Part shown: positions 23,929 to 32,464 of the stretch, piece by piece
Layout of the letters: every line of letters begins with the position of its first letter
How positions within the stretch are numbered: position 1 is the first letter of the stretch
Assembly (NCBI GenBank): GCA_016936555.1
Contig: JAFGXR010000099.1
Span: forward strand, 1 to 54,246
Reading direction: 5' to 3'
DNA from: Spirochaetales bacterium
GTDB lineage: Bacteria; Spirochaetota; Spirochaetia; DSM-2461
Length of the DNA: 54,246 nucleotides
Translations under genes and position numbers: made by a program
The notes under the pieces: generated by a model
Seen by the model: the letters and a program-made list of their open reading frames with translations, nothing else
Databases searched by the model: none
What the model was told of the DNA's origin: nothing

Positions 23929-24750
23929 CTACTTTTCATCGAGAACGATGATGCTTCCTGTCGGACACTTCTCAGCCGCATCAGCGCGACCCGGTCCCCT
24001 GTCATTATAACCTACTATCGAAAGATTATCCGTAATTTTATATCCCGCATCGGGAAATTTCTTTGCACAGATCTGACATCCGATACAGCCGACACTGCAG
24101 TTTGCCTTCGTGTCCTTGCCCTTGTCCTTCGAATTACAGGCGACAATGACATCGGCATCTTCGGGAATCATTTTTATGACACCGGTCGGACAGACGGCTA
24201 TACATTTTTCACAACCTATACATTTGTTCTTATCGACCCAGACCAGCCCCTGCTCATCGTAATCGATGGCGTCGGCGGGACAGACCTGCATACATGATCC
24301 CAGTCCGAGACAGCCGTACTGGCAGCTCTTGTCTCCACCGAAAAGTATGGACGCGGCGTTACAGTCTTTCAAACCTTTGTATCTGTAACGGGTTTCGGCC
24401 GTGCCTTCCCCCCCGCGGCAGTGAACCTGCGCCACCATTCTCGGACCGGATGTATCGACTTCCCTTTCCAGAACCTGCCCGATTCCCTCTAGGCAGGCGG
24501 CTCCGCCGGGCTTACATTTTGTTATGTCTGAATCGCTGCCGGAGGAAAGGGCTTCCGCATAGGGTTCACAGCCCGCATATCCGCAGGAACCGCAGTTCAG
24601 ACCCGGCAAATGCCCCATCAGAGCTTCGACGGTTTTATCTTTTTCCACTCTCAGTTTCTTCGCGGCAATAGCGAGCCCGAATCCGAGGGCGCTCCCTAAA
24701 AATGCCACGGAGATGAAACCGTAGAGGGTTCTCAGTATTAAATCAAGCAT
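23929..24750 (-). CDS. rnfB: Rnf electron transport complex subunit B
   Basis: RnfB is the iron-sulfur subunit that passes electrons between ferredoxin and the rest of the membrane complex. The 273-residue protein has an N-terminal membrane anchor, then the 4Fe-4S domain with GLNCGSCGYAGCEPYAEAL. Two ferredoxin-type clusters follow (CLGLGSCMQVCPADAI and CIGCEKCIAVCPTGVI). A C-terminal cysteine-rich segment, CIGCQICAKKFPDAG, suggests a further cluster. AAGGA lies just before the ATG. It is the last gene of the operon, eight bases after rnfA and followed by a terminator. Confidence 0.95.
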   Translation of the reverse strand: MLDLILRTLYGFISVAFLGSALGFGLAIAAKKLRVEKDKTVEALMGHLPGLNCGSCGYAGCEPYAEALSSGSDSDITKCKPGGAACLEGIGQVLEREVDTSGPRMVAQVHCRGGEGTAETRYRYKGLKDCNAASILFGGDKSCQYGCLGLGSCMQVCPADAIDYDEQGLVWVDKNKCIGCEKCIAVCPTGVIKMIPEDADVIVACNSKDKGKDTKANCSVGCIGCQICAKKFPDAGYKITDNLSIVGYNDRGPGRADAAEKCPTGSIIVLDEK

Positions 24751-24757
24751 ATTTTCC

Positions 24758-25348
24758 TTATCCTATGAGGTTCGCGAGCAGGGCTCTGTCAAAGGCCATG
24801 AAGGCAAGTGCCATCAGACCACCGGAAACAAAGGCGATGGGAGTCCCTTTGAGAAAGCGGGGAACATTTTCCTTGTCGAGTTTCACGCGGATGGCCGACA
24901 TCAGGAAAATGGCCAGGAGAAACCCGATTCCGCCGGCGAAGCCGGCCGTGAAGCTCTCAAGGATATTGTACTCCTCTCTTACATTAATCAGGGCGATACC
25001 CATAACGGCACAGTTTGTCGTGATGAGGGGCAGATAGATACCCAGAGCTTTGTAAAGCGCCGGTGAAAATTTCTGAACAGCCATTTCAACCAGCTGGACA
25101 AGAGACGCGATAACCAGGATAAAGGCAATCGTCTGAAGAAATTCCAGATTAAGCGGCACGAGAATCCCGTGATAGATGATCCATGTAACCAGAGAGGCCA
25201 TGGACATGACAAATGTTACAGCAAAACCCATCCCGACGGCGGAATCCGAATCCTTGGAAACACCGATAAAGGGACACAGTCCGAGGAACTGGCTCAGAAT
25301 CATATTGCTGATAAATACGTAAGTGATGATTATTCCTATATAACTCAT
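24758..25348 (-). CDS. rnfA: Rnf complex subunit A
   Basis: An integral membrane subunit of 196 residues with six hydrophobic helices. It carries the family signatures ISNMILSQFLGLCPFIGVS near the N-terminus and ITTNCAVMG mid-protein, whose cysteines hold an intramembrane iron-sulfur cluster between RnfA and RnfE in studied complexes. Ends two bases apart from rnfE upstream and eight bases before rnfB. Confidence 0.95.
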   Translation of the reverse strand: MSYIGIIITYVFISNMILSQFLGLCPFIGVSKDSDSAVGMGFAVTFVMSMASLVTWIIYHGILVPLNLEFLQTIAFILVIASLVQLVEMAVQKFSPALYKALGIYLPLITTNCAVMGIALINVREEYNILESFTAGFAGGIGFLLAIFLMSAIRVKLDKENVPRFLKGTPIAFVSGGLMALAFMAFDRALLANLIG

Positions 25349-25350
25349 AA

Positions 25351-25968
25351 TCAGTCCTCCTTCTTCTTACTTTTCAACCAGTTGAAACCGGCCATGAGAA
25401 ATCCCATGGCAAGCAGAGCTCCGGGGGACAGGCTGAAGATTCTCACCGGCGCGTCAACCAGTCCGGGGATCTCGATAACGCCGTCGAAATTGCCCATGGG
25501 GAAAAGTGTGATCGTTCCGGAGCCCAGGACCTCTCTGACCAGAGAAATGACCAGAAGACCGATCGTAAATCCGATCCCCATTCCGAGCGCGTCTACAATA
25601 GAATCCTTGACGCTGTTTTTCGAAGCATAAGCTTCGGCTCTGCCGAGGATAATACAGTTAACAACGATAAGCTTGACGAAAACTCCCAGAGAGGCGGACA
25701 GTGCCGGCACGAAAGCCTGCATAAGCATGTCGACGATGGTTACGAAGGAGGCGATGATAACGATATAGGCGGGAATATGCACTTCATCGGGAATAAAATT
25801 CTTCAGAAGCGAAACCATGATGTTTGAACCGATCAGAACGAATATAACTCCGGCACCCATACCGATGGCGTTCACCACCTGGGTGGAAACGGCCAGGGTC
25901 GGACAAAGACCGAGAGCCAGAACGAAAATAGGGTTCTCTTTGAACAAACCTTTAAGGAAATTGAACAT
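25351..25968 (-). CDS. rnfE: Rnf complex subunit E
   Basis: Membrane subunit homologous to RnfA and NqrD, 205 residues with six helices. Signature segments are FVLALGLCPTLAVSTQVVNA and KLIVVNCIILGRAEAYASKN, each with one of the cysteines expected for the shared intramembrane cluster. The start ATG shares one base with the rnfG stop codon (TGATG), indicating coupled translation. Confidence 0.95.
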   Translation of the reverse strand: MFNFLKGLFKENPIFVLALGLCPTLAVSTQVVNAIGMGAGVIFVLIGSNIMVSLLKNFIPDEVHIPAYIVIIASFVTIVDMLMQAFVPALSASLGVFVKLIVVNCIILGRAEAYASKNSVKDSIVDALGMGIGFTIGLLVISLVREVLGSGTITLFPMGNFDGVIEIPGLVDAPVRIFSLSPGALLAMGFLMAGFNWLKSKKKED

Positions 25969-26609
25969 CAGTTTTTCCCTCCCAGTAATTTGACATAATC
26001 GGAACCGAGAGCCAGAGCCCGGGAGATTCCGTTGAATGTAATGGTGCTTCCCGAAACGGCTTCCCCGTCAGCAGGGGACAGGGCCCGTTTACTGACCGGA
26101 AGAGGAGCGGCGTCGGAACCGGTGTTCAAAAACATATTGTAATAGGCCGCTTCCTCCGCTTTTTTTCCGAGTCCGGGAGTTTCATTGTTCTCCATCAGTT
26201 TGGCTTTGACAAAAGTCCCGTCCTTGAGAAATACGGCGAGAATGACCATTGTACCGCCGTATCCGCTTCCATCGAGCTGTAGAATGTATTTGAAAACTTC
26301 TCCGTTCCTGTCAACAGGATAGATAGAGGTAATAAGTTCTTTCTCGTTGAAATCCTCACCGGGGGCGATCACACCGTGAGCCGCAAGCGCAGCCGAAAGT
26401 TTTCCGTGAAGTTCATCGCTGTTGGCAGGCAGCTGAAGCTCCCCCACATGATCGCCATCAGAAAGTTCTTTGAGAGCGACTTCTTTCTCGGCACGCTTTC
26501 TTTCGACAATAACCGGCTCGGTTACGATGTTGACAACACCGAGAACGAGAGAGGCGACGGCGCAGATAATAGCGAGCCGCAGTGTCATTTGCATAAGTTT
26601 GTTATTCAC
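25968..26609 (-). CDS. rnfG: Rnf complex subunit G (covalent flavin subunit)
   Basis: RnfG has one N-terminal membrane anchor (LRLAIICAVASLVLGVVNIV) and an extracytoplasmic FMN-binding domain, 213 residues in all. The covalent flavin motif appears as SGSTIT in VSGSTITFNG (family S/T-G-A-T-x-S/T), with the last threonine expected to carry FMN; ETPGLGKKAEE upstream is also typical. The start is GTG at 26609 inside the end of rnfD (8-base overlap), with GGAG seven bases before it. Confidence 0.93.
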   Translation of the reverse strand: MNNKLMQMTLRLAIICAVASLVLGVVNIVTEPVIVERKRAEKEVALKELSDGDHVGELQLPANSDELHGKLSAALAAHGVIAPGEDFNEKELITSIYPVDRNGEVFKYILQLDGSGYGGTMVILAVFLKDGTFVKAKLMENNETPGLGKKAEEAAYYNMFLNTGSDAAPLPVSKRALSPADGEAVSGSTITFNGISRALALGSDYVKLLGGKN

Positions 26610-27636
26610 CGCTCTTCTCCTTTACCTCTCCGTATCCGAAGCGTTTGATTTTGGTGTATCTGTCGATAACGGGGACGAAAATATTCATGACAATAATGGA
26701 AAGGGATACCGCTTCGGGGAGCGAACCGAAAATCCTGATAAGGAAGGAAAGGAATCCGCACCCGATTCCGAAGATGATATTGCCCTTTGCCGTAAGCGGC
26801 GTCGTGGCCATATCGGTCGCCATGTACAGAGCTCCGAGCATCAGTCCGCCGCTCAGGATATGGAACAGAACATCTCCGGAAAAGAGTCCCGTACCCATCC
26901 GGACTCCTCCGAACATCCAGATCAGGAAAGCGAATGATCCTATATAGGCGACAGGAACATGCCAGGTAAGAATTTTCCGGGCCACAAGAACCAGAGCGCC
27001 TAAGAGAAGCAGCAGAGCCGAAACCTCGCCGATGGAACCGGGAATGTTACCGATAAAAAGGTCTTTATAAGTTACGGGAAGCCCCTCGGACTGGAGATAT
27101 TCGATCGGGCCGCTCACATTGAGAGACGTGGCGAAATATGCCGATTTCAGAGATCCCAGAGGAGTCGGTCCCGTTACCGCGTCGGCTCCTCCTGTTATGG
27201 GAAGAAGCCATTTGGTCATGGGTCCCGTCCAGGAGAAGAAGACGAAAACACGTCCCGCCAGAGCCGGGTTCATCCAGTTGGCACCCAGACCGCCGAAACT
27301 CCATTTCACGACAACGATGGCGAACAAAGAGGCGACCACGGGAATGAACAGGGGAACCTGGGGAGGCATGTTATAACCGACCAGCAGCCCCGTCAGAAAA
27401 GCCGATCCGTCATTGACTGTCACTTCCTTATTGATAAGCCCCAGCAGAGCTTCGGCGGCGACGGCGGCAATGATGGAAACGAGGATGACCACCAGGGCGG
27501 ACATTCCGAATATATAAACGCCCCAGATACCGGCGGGCACCAGGGACAATACGACAGTCCACATGATTTTGGCCGTGGAATCGGCGCTGTGGATCTGGGG
27601 ACTGCTGCTGACTGTCAGTTTTTTTGTATCAATCAT
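26602..27636 (-). CDS. rnfD: Rnf complex subunit D
   Basis: Polytopic membrane subunit of 344 residues related to NqrB, holding a covalent FMN. The flavin motif is TGPTPL (family S/T-G-A-T-P-L), with alanine replaced by proline. Other signatures are YNMPPQVPLFIPVVASLFAI and NWMNPALAGRVFVFFSW. In studied bacteria RnfD is central to coupling electron flow to ion movement. Its ATG overlaps the rnfC stop by one base. Confidence 0.94.
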   Translation of the reverse strand: MIDTKKLTVSSSPQIHSADSTAKIMWTVVLSLVPAGIWGVYIFGMSALVVILVSIIAAVAAEALLGLINKEVTVNDGSAFLTGLLVGYNMPPQVPLFIPVVASLFAIVVVKWSFGGLGANWMNPALAGRVFVFFSWTGPMTKWLLPITGGADAVTGPTPLGSLKSAYFATSLNVSGPIEYLQSEGLPVTYKDLFIGNIPGSIGEVSALLLLLGALVLVARKILTWHVPVAYIGSFAFLIWMFGGVRMGTGLFSGDVLFHILSGGLMLGALYMATDMATTPLTAKGNIIFGIGCGFLSFLIRIFGSLPEAVSLSIIVMNIFVPVIDRYTKIKRFGYGEVKEKSGE

Positions 27637-28979
27637 TATTTAGCCCCTTTTTTCTGCATCATGATGGCGCGCAGCTGGTTTTTTCCCATTCTGAATGACT
27701 GTACCAGCGGAATATGGGCCGGACAGACATAAGCGCAGGAACCGCATTCGACGCAGTCGAGAAGTCCCATGTCCTGAGCTTCCTCGAAAAGGAAATTAAG
27801 GGAGTGCTTGTTGATATCGGAAGGATTGAGTCCCATGGGACAGGCCTGAATACAGCGGCCGCAGGAAATGCAGGACGTCTGTTTTGCCGCTTTCACCTCT
27901 TTCTTCGTGAGGAAAAGGATTCCGCTGGTCCCCTTGGTAACAGGCGTATCGAGATCGAATACGCCGAATCCCATCATGGGACCGCCGGAGATCACTTTGG
28001 CAGGCTCTTCAATCAGGCCTTCGCACTCTTCCAGAAGCTGGCGGTATGTCGTTCCGATTTTAACCCGGAAGGTCTCGGGGGCTTTAACAGCTCCGCCGCT
28101 TACTGTGACGACTCTCTCGACAAGAGGTTTTTCAAAAACAAGCGCTTCGTAGACGGAATAAACTGTTTCCACGTTGAGAACCACCATTCCTATATCCAGA
28201 GGAAGTTTGCCCGAGGGAACTTCCTTTCCAGTACAGGATTTAATGATATTCTTCTCGGCTCCCTGGGGATATTTGGTTTTCAGGATATCGATCCGCACAT
28301 CGAGATCACTTTTTTCCACCGCGGCCGCCATGACTCCGGCTGCTTCGGGCTTATTGCTCTCGATAGCGAATATAATCTCTCTGGGTGAAAGGAGTTTTTT
28401 CAGAATTTTCAGACCTTCGAGAATCTCTTCAGCTTTTTCGAGGATCATGTTCTGGTCCGATGTGAGATAGGGCTCGCATTCCGCCGCGTTCACCAGGAGG
28501 TAATCGCATTTTTTCCCTTCGGGAAGTACCAGTTTGACATGAGTGGGGAATGTCGCCCCGCCCTGTCCGGCCAGTCCCATGGAGGAAATCCGTTCAATGA
28601 TCTCTTTTTCGCTGAGTCCGGTCCAGTCGCTCTGCTTCTGGGGTTTGCCCATCCGCTTGAACTCGCCGCCCAGTTCGATAACGACAGCCTGGGATTTTTT
28701 TCCATGGGGAAGATAGATCTCTTTAATCTCAACGACTTTTCCCGGTATGGAAGAATGGACAGGGACGGAGACATAACCGGTCGATTTACCGATCAGCTGC
28801 TCCTCTTCGATCGTGTCGCCGACATTTACGATACATTCAGCCGGAGCTCCGATGTGCTGAGACATGGGAATAACGGCGTGAGTGGGAAGGGAGGCGTTTC
28901 GGATAGGCCTGTTTCCCGTACCGGAAATGTTATCAGGCGGATGAACACCGCCTTTGGGAAATGTTTTAAACTTACTCAT
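27636..28979 (-). CDS. rnfC: Rnf complex subunit C (NADH dehydrogenase subunit)
   Basis: The peripheral subunit that exchanges electrons with NAD, binding FMN and two 4Fe-4S clusters. The 447 residues begin with the family start FKTFPKGGVHPPDNI and have the nucleotide/flavin region GLAGQGGATFPTHVKL and VNAAECEPYLTSD. An SLBB-like part follows, then cluster motifs CISCGRCIQACPMGLNP and CVECGSCAYVCPAHIPLV. With the other subunits it should couple ferredoxin:NAD+ electron transfer to Na+ or H+ transport, as expected in an anaerobe. Its ATG overlaps the stop of the upstream membrane-protein gene by four bases (ATGA). Confidence 0.96.
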   Translation of the reverse strand: MSKFKTFPKGGVHPPDNISGTGNRPIRNASLPTHAVIPMSQHIGAPAECIVNVGDTIEEEQLIGKSTGYVSVPVHSSIPGKVVEIKEIYLPHGKKSQAVVIELGGEFKRMGKPQKQSDWTGLSEKEIIERISSMGLAGQGGATFPTHVKLVLPEGKKCDYLLVNAAECEPYLTSDQNMILEKAEEILEGLKILKKLLSPREIIFAIESNKPEAAGVMAAAVEKSDLDVRIDILKTKYPQGAEKNIIKSCTGKEVPSGKLPLDIGMVVLNVETVYSVYEALVFEKPLVERVVTVSGGAVKAPETFRVKIGTTYRQLLEECEGLIEEPAKVISGGPMMGFGVFDLDTPVTKGTSGILFLTKKEVKAAKQTSCISCGRCIQACPMGLNPSDINKHSLNFLFEEAQDMGLLDCVECGSCAYVCPAHIPLVQSFRMGKNQLRAIMMQKKGAK

Positions 28980-30484
28980 GCTACCTGTTCATTTCTCCTT
29001 AATAACTTTTTTCGTACGCTGAACGATGTATTTAGGGTATTGTTTCTATTGCTGAAATACAACAGCAATAATATTAACATGAAATGGGAAAAATTAAGAA
29101 GTGAAAAACCACCGGAAATAGGCTGATCTGATTTTTTTTCGACAACTACAGGCCCTTCTGTAGAAAAAAGAAGGCTTGCCGGATTATCGTTTTTCAGTAG
29201 AGAAATCTGATTCCTGAACCATGTTTCGTTATAATCGGCAATAATTTCATATGTTTTCGAAACCGATACCCCCTCGGTTGTATAGACAGGATATAAGAGA
29301 GGATCCGATGGGGATGGATAGACCCAGGAGCTCCTGTAGAGAAAACCTTCCTGATAGGCTCTGTGTGTCAGATAATCAGCCGGAGAAATGACGCCGTCCT
29401 TTCCGAAAGTCTCCTGAATTCCCGAAAGCGTCCACCGCCGATCAGCCCGGGATCCCGGCACCGGCAGAAGCGCCGTCGGGGTGCCCGAATCGAAGAGGGA
29501 CAGTATGTATGTCGAGAGGATAAACAGGAAGAGCGCAACCAGACCGGGCACAGTTCTCGCAGGGGAATTTCTCTGAACCTGTGGTTTGTCCATGATTCTG
29601 ACAGGCTCAAAGAGCCGGTGCTCCGGTTTGGAAAACCGCATTTTCCGCTTATTTGACGTCTGAATCCCCTGATACTCTCTCTTTTCCTCTTTTCCGATGT
29701 ACGGAAGAAGAGAACCTGAAATTCCGAGAACAAGAAGTAGAATATACAGAAGGAATTCCCCGATGCCGGAACCCGGTTCAACAAGAAAAGCAGCAAAACC
29801 GGCGATGAAAAAAGGAAGAGTCCGCCGATGATCGAGCGAAAAGAGAGAATGAACCGCGAGAGCCGTTATAATCCCTGTGTAACCGTATAAAAAGACAAAG
29901 GGTAGCCATGCTGCCGCGCCGGTAAAAGAAAGAAACCGCCCTTCCCTGTTCAGCAGGAATAGAATGGCCGATGAGAAAATATAGAAAAGTAAGGGTAGCA
30001 AAAAACGAAAGGGTGAAAATCCGCCGATCGCCCATTTCTCCTCAGACTCACTGAAGAGTTCCCGCAAATAAAAAAACAGCAGAAAAGGGGAGAGCCCTTC
30101 TTTTTCCACATACAGGAGTTCCAGGAGCTCATCATTTAAAACTCCTTCAAAAAGACCGGACACTTTCCGGAGATAGGGATCGAATCTGGGATCATCGTCA
30201 TCGAAACGGCTGCTCACATCTCTGAGAGGAAGAGAGGCTATCTCGGGAATGTCATTATAAATGACTCTGGACTTGCTTAAAGAGATGTAGGAAAGCCCTC
30301 TGTCCTCGAGCATCTTCTCCACAGGTCCGGATTGCCCGGTTATGATCGTGTAATAGCAGTCCCAGTACTCACCTGTCCGGAGATCCCTGCCCGCTATATA
30401 AATAAAGGAAGCAACCAGACTGGCCGCCACCACAATCAATGCTCCCCGGGGCATGAAATGCCTCACTCTTCCTGTACTTACCAT
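28976..30484 (-). CDS. Polytopic membrane protein of unknown function, first gene of the rnf operon
   Basis: No family was recognised. The 502 residues show an N-terminal helix (ALIVVAASLVASFIYIAG), a ~130-residue probably extracytoplasmic domain, a cluster of four to five helices at ~155-265, and a basic cytoplasmic-looking loop. One more helix follows near 315, then a second ~120-residue domain (KTYEIIADYNETWFRNQISL) and a final helix (FMLILLLLYFSN) before a basic tail. The stop overlaps the rnfC start (ATGA), so the two should be translated together. This makes a role in Rnf assembly, insertion or regulation possible, but that is inference from position. ATG at 30484 has AAAGGA 12 bases upstream; a later in-frame ATG (MPRGAL) is possible. 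Confidence 0.75.
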   Translation of the reverse strand: MVSTGRVRHFMPRGALIVVAASLVASFIYIAGRDLRTGEYWDCYYTIITGQSGPVEKMLEDRGLSYISLSKSRVIYNDIPEIASLPLRDVSSRFDDDDPRFDPYLRKVSGLFEGVLNDELLELLYVEKEGLSPFLLFFYLRELFSESEEKWAIGGFSPFRFLLPLLFYIFSSAILFLLNREGRFLSFTGAAAWLPFVFLYGYTGIITALAVHSLFSLDHRRTLPFFIAGFAAFLVEPGSGIGEFLLYILLLVLGISGSLLPYIGKEEKREYQGIQTSNKRKMRFSKPEHRLFEPVRIMDKPQVQRNSPARTVPGLVALFLFILSTYILSLFDSGTPTALLPVPGSRADRRWTLSGIQETFGKDGVISPADYLTHRAYQEGFLYRSSWVYPSPSDPLLYPVYTTEGVSVSKTYEIIADYNETWFRNQISLLKNDNPASLLFSTEGPVVVEKKSDQPISGGFSLLNFSHFMLILLLLYFSNRNNTLNTSFSVRKKLLRRNEQVA

Positions 30485-30522
30485 CAGAACGGAATTGTCC
30501 TTTAGGGCGGGCTCTTTGTCAA
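30482..30522 (-). promoter_or_regulatory. Promoter of the membrane protein-rnf operon
   Basis: Minus strand: consensus TTGACA (30522-30517), 17 bp, GACAAT (30499-30494), 9 nt, ATG at 30484. The 5' leader would be only a few bases. The -35 lies 14 bp from that of the divergent pseudouridine synthase promoter. Confidence 0.55.
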
Positions 30523-30536
30523 GAGAAGGAGCCCGA

Positions 30537-30566
30537 TTGACAGGGCACCCTCTGAGGTAATAAAAT
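30537..30566 (+). promoter_or_regulatory. Promoter of the pseudouridine synthase operon
   Basis: Consensus TTGACA (30537-30542), 18 bp, TAAAAT (30561-30566; 5 of 6). The GTG start is 10 bases after the -10, so the leader is very short. Confidence 0.6.
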
Positions 30567-30576
30567 TCAAAGTAGA

Positions 30577-31542
30577 GTGAATAGTGAAAAATACGCCTCT
30601 TTTACAGCGGGCAGCAATGACAATGGACGGAGAGCCGACAGAATAATCCGGCAATTTATCCCCGAAAGGTCTCTGGGAGGGGTCTATAAAGCTTTCCGGA
30701 AAGGCCTTATAAGGATCAACGGAAAAAAAGTATCTCCCGACAGCAAACTGATGGAAGGGGATTCCCTCGAAATTTACAGGACCCTTCTGGAGGAACGCCC
30801 TTCTCCCGACGAACCGCTTGAACCGCATCGGGCAGAGAAACTGGACATTCTTTATGAAGACGATGATCTCCTGGCTCTTTCCAAATCCCGGGGGACCCTG
30901 GTTCACGGAGGAGAAGACTCGCTGGAAAAAGAAGTGAGTCTATATCTGAAAGACAAACTCCCCCCTTCCCTGGTTTTTAAACCGGGTCCGCTTCACAGAC
31001 TGGACAGAAATACGTCGGGACTGATCTACTTCTCGAAATCCCTTTCCGGGGCCAGAGACTTCTCGGAAAACCTGCGCGGAGGCAAATTCAGAAAATACTA
31101 TGCCGCTCTTTTAGACGGAACGCTTAAAAGAAAGGCCGTCTGGGTCGATAATCTTCAAAGAGACGGAGACAGGAAGGTCAGCTTTGCCGGAAAAAACGGA
31201 GAGACGGCCCGTTCAACCTGTTTTCCCCTCAGATCTGAAGGGAACAGAACTCTGGCTGTAATCCTCATCGAAACAGGGCGGACCCATCAGATACGGGTTC
31301 AGGCATCCCATCACGGGCATCCTCTATCGGGAGACCGGAAGTACGGAGGAAGCCCTCTCGAGGAGGGATATCTTCTCCACAGCCTGAAAATAGAGACCGA
31401 AGCGGGTTCTGCCCTTTATGGAAAGGAGCTCCCGGAGGCGCCGCTGCCGCAGCAATGGAAAAAAACACTGGGTAAACTCTTTACCTCAGTGACGCTGGAA
31501 CAGCTTATGAATGAAATACACGGTTTTTTGGAGGACCAGTGA
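30577..31542 (+). CDS. RluA/RluD-family pseudouridine synthase
   Basis: Converts uridine to pseudouridine in rRNA or tRNA. The 321 residues consist of an N-terminal S4 RNA-binding domain (~15-65: YKAFRKGLIRINGKKVSPDS) and the synthase domain with the catalytic aspartate in LHRLDRNTSGLIYFSK. ETGRTHQIRVQ and HGHPLSGDRKYGG follow. These motifs place it in the RluA/C/D group; which uridines it modifies cannot be told from sequence. The start is GTG at 30577, with no Shine-Dalgarno sequence and a promoter just upstream. Its stop overlaps the GTG of the next gene. Confidence 0.9.
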   Translation: MNSEKYASFTAGSNDNGRRADRIIRQFIPERSLGGVYKAFRKGLIRINGKKVSPDSKLMEGDSLEIYRTLLEERPSPDEPLEPHRAEKLDILYEDDDLLALSKSRGTLVHGGEDSLEKEVSLYLKDKLPPSLVFKPGPLHRLDRNTSGLIYFSKSLSGARDFSENLRGGKFRKYYAALLDGTLKRKAVWVDNLQRDGDRKVSFAGKNGETARSTCFPLRSEGNRTLAVILIETGRTHQIRVQASHHGHPLSGDRKYGGSPLEEGYLLHSLKIETEAGSALYGKELPEAPLPQQWKKTLGKLFTSVTLEQLMNEIHGFLEDQ

Positions 31543-32450
31543 GCGCGAACCAGGAAGAGAAAGGCAAGGTAACCCGTCTACTCAATCAGGCGAAATGGAT
31601 GATTATGGGAGTCAAGGTTTTTGCGCTGGTCGGCAAGAGCGGCACGGGCAAAAGCTTCCGTGCCAGACTGGTTGCCGAGAAATTCAACATTCCCTATATC
31701 ATTGACGACGGCCTTCTGATTCACGATAAAAAAATCATTGCCGGACGGTCCGCCAAAAAAGAAAAAGAATATGTAAGCGCCATTAAGACGGCTCTTTACG
31801 ATGATCCGCATCACCGTGCCGATATGATCAAAGCACTGGAGAAAATTAAACTGAAGCAGATTCTTCTTGTCGGAACTTCGGAAAAGATGGTGGTGAAAAT
31901 TACAGAAAGGTTGAATCTCCCCCCCGTAACGAGATTCATCCATATCGAGGACATCGCCTCCCAGGAGGAAATTGAAAAGGCGATTCATTCGCGGCACTCC
32001 GAAGGGAAACATGTCATTCCCGTGCCCAGCATCGAAGTTCATCGGGATTACGCCCACATTCTGTCCGATTCCATCCGGGTGTTCTTCCGGCGGAACTGGC
32101 GGTTCGGCGTAAAAAAGAAGAACCAGGCTCAGATTTTTGAGAAATCGGTGGTCCAGCCCGACTTTCAGAAAGAAGACCGGGGCAGGATTCAGATTTCGGA
32201 AGCCGCTCTCAGCCAGATGATTCTCCACTGCGTCGATGAATTCGACGCGGCGATCCTCGTTAAAAAGATTACTGTTAAAAAAGACCGGGCCGGGTATAGA
32301 ATAAGAATATCCGTCGAGGCGGCATATGGAGAACAGCTGAGCGGGAAGATTCATGATCTGCAGGCCTACATACTGGACCGTATCGAGAGATTCACCGGTG
32401 TGATGATAGACCGTGTGGAAATTCGCATAGATAAAATCCGAAAGGAATAG
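31539..32450 (+). CDS. P-loop protein with Asp23/Gls24-like C-terminal domain
   Basis: The 303-residue product joins two modules. Residues ~24-200 form a P-loop NTPase with Walker A GKSGTGKS near the start (VFALVGKSGTGKSFRARLVA); a second beta strand reads KQILLVGTSEKMV. Residues ~215-300 resemble the Asp23/Gls24 domain (ALSQMILHCVDEFDAAILVK, GYRIRISVEAAYG, VMIDRVEIRIDKI). No transmembrane segment. Function unknown; a nucleotide-binding regulator or kinase-like role is possible. The GTG start overlaps the upstream stop by three bases (GTGA) and is preceded by GGAGG, supporting co-translation. Confidence 0.75.
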   Translation: MSANQEEKGKVTRLLNQAKWMIMGVKVFALVGKSGTGKSFRARLVAEKFNIPYIIDDGLLIHDKKIIAGRSAKKEKEYVSAIKTALYDDPHHRADMIKALEKIKLKQILLVGTSEKMVVKITERLNLPPVTRFIHIEDIASQEEIEKAIHSRHSEGKHVIPVPSIEVHRDYAHILSDSIRVFFRRNWRFGVKKKNQAQIFEKSVVQPDFQKEDRGRIQISEAALSQMILHCVDEFDAAILVKKITVKKDRAGYRIRISVEAAYGEQLSGKIHDLQAYILDRIERFTGVMIDRVEIRIDKIRKE

Positions 32451-32464
32451 ACCGAGGAGACATC

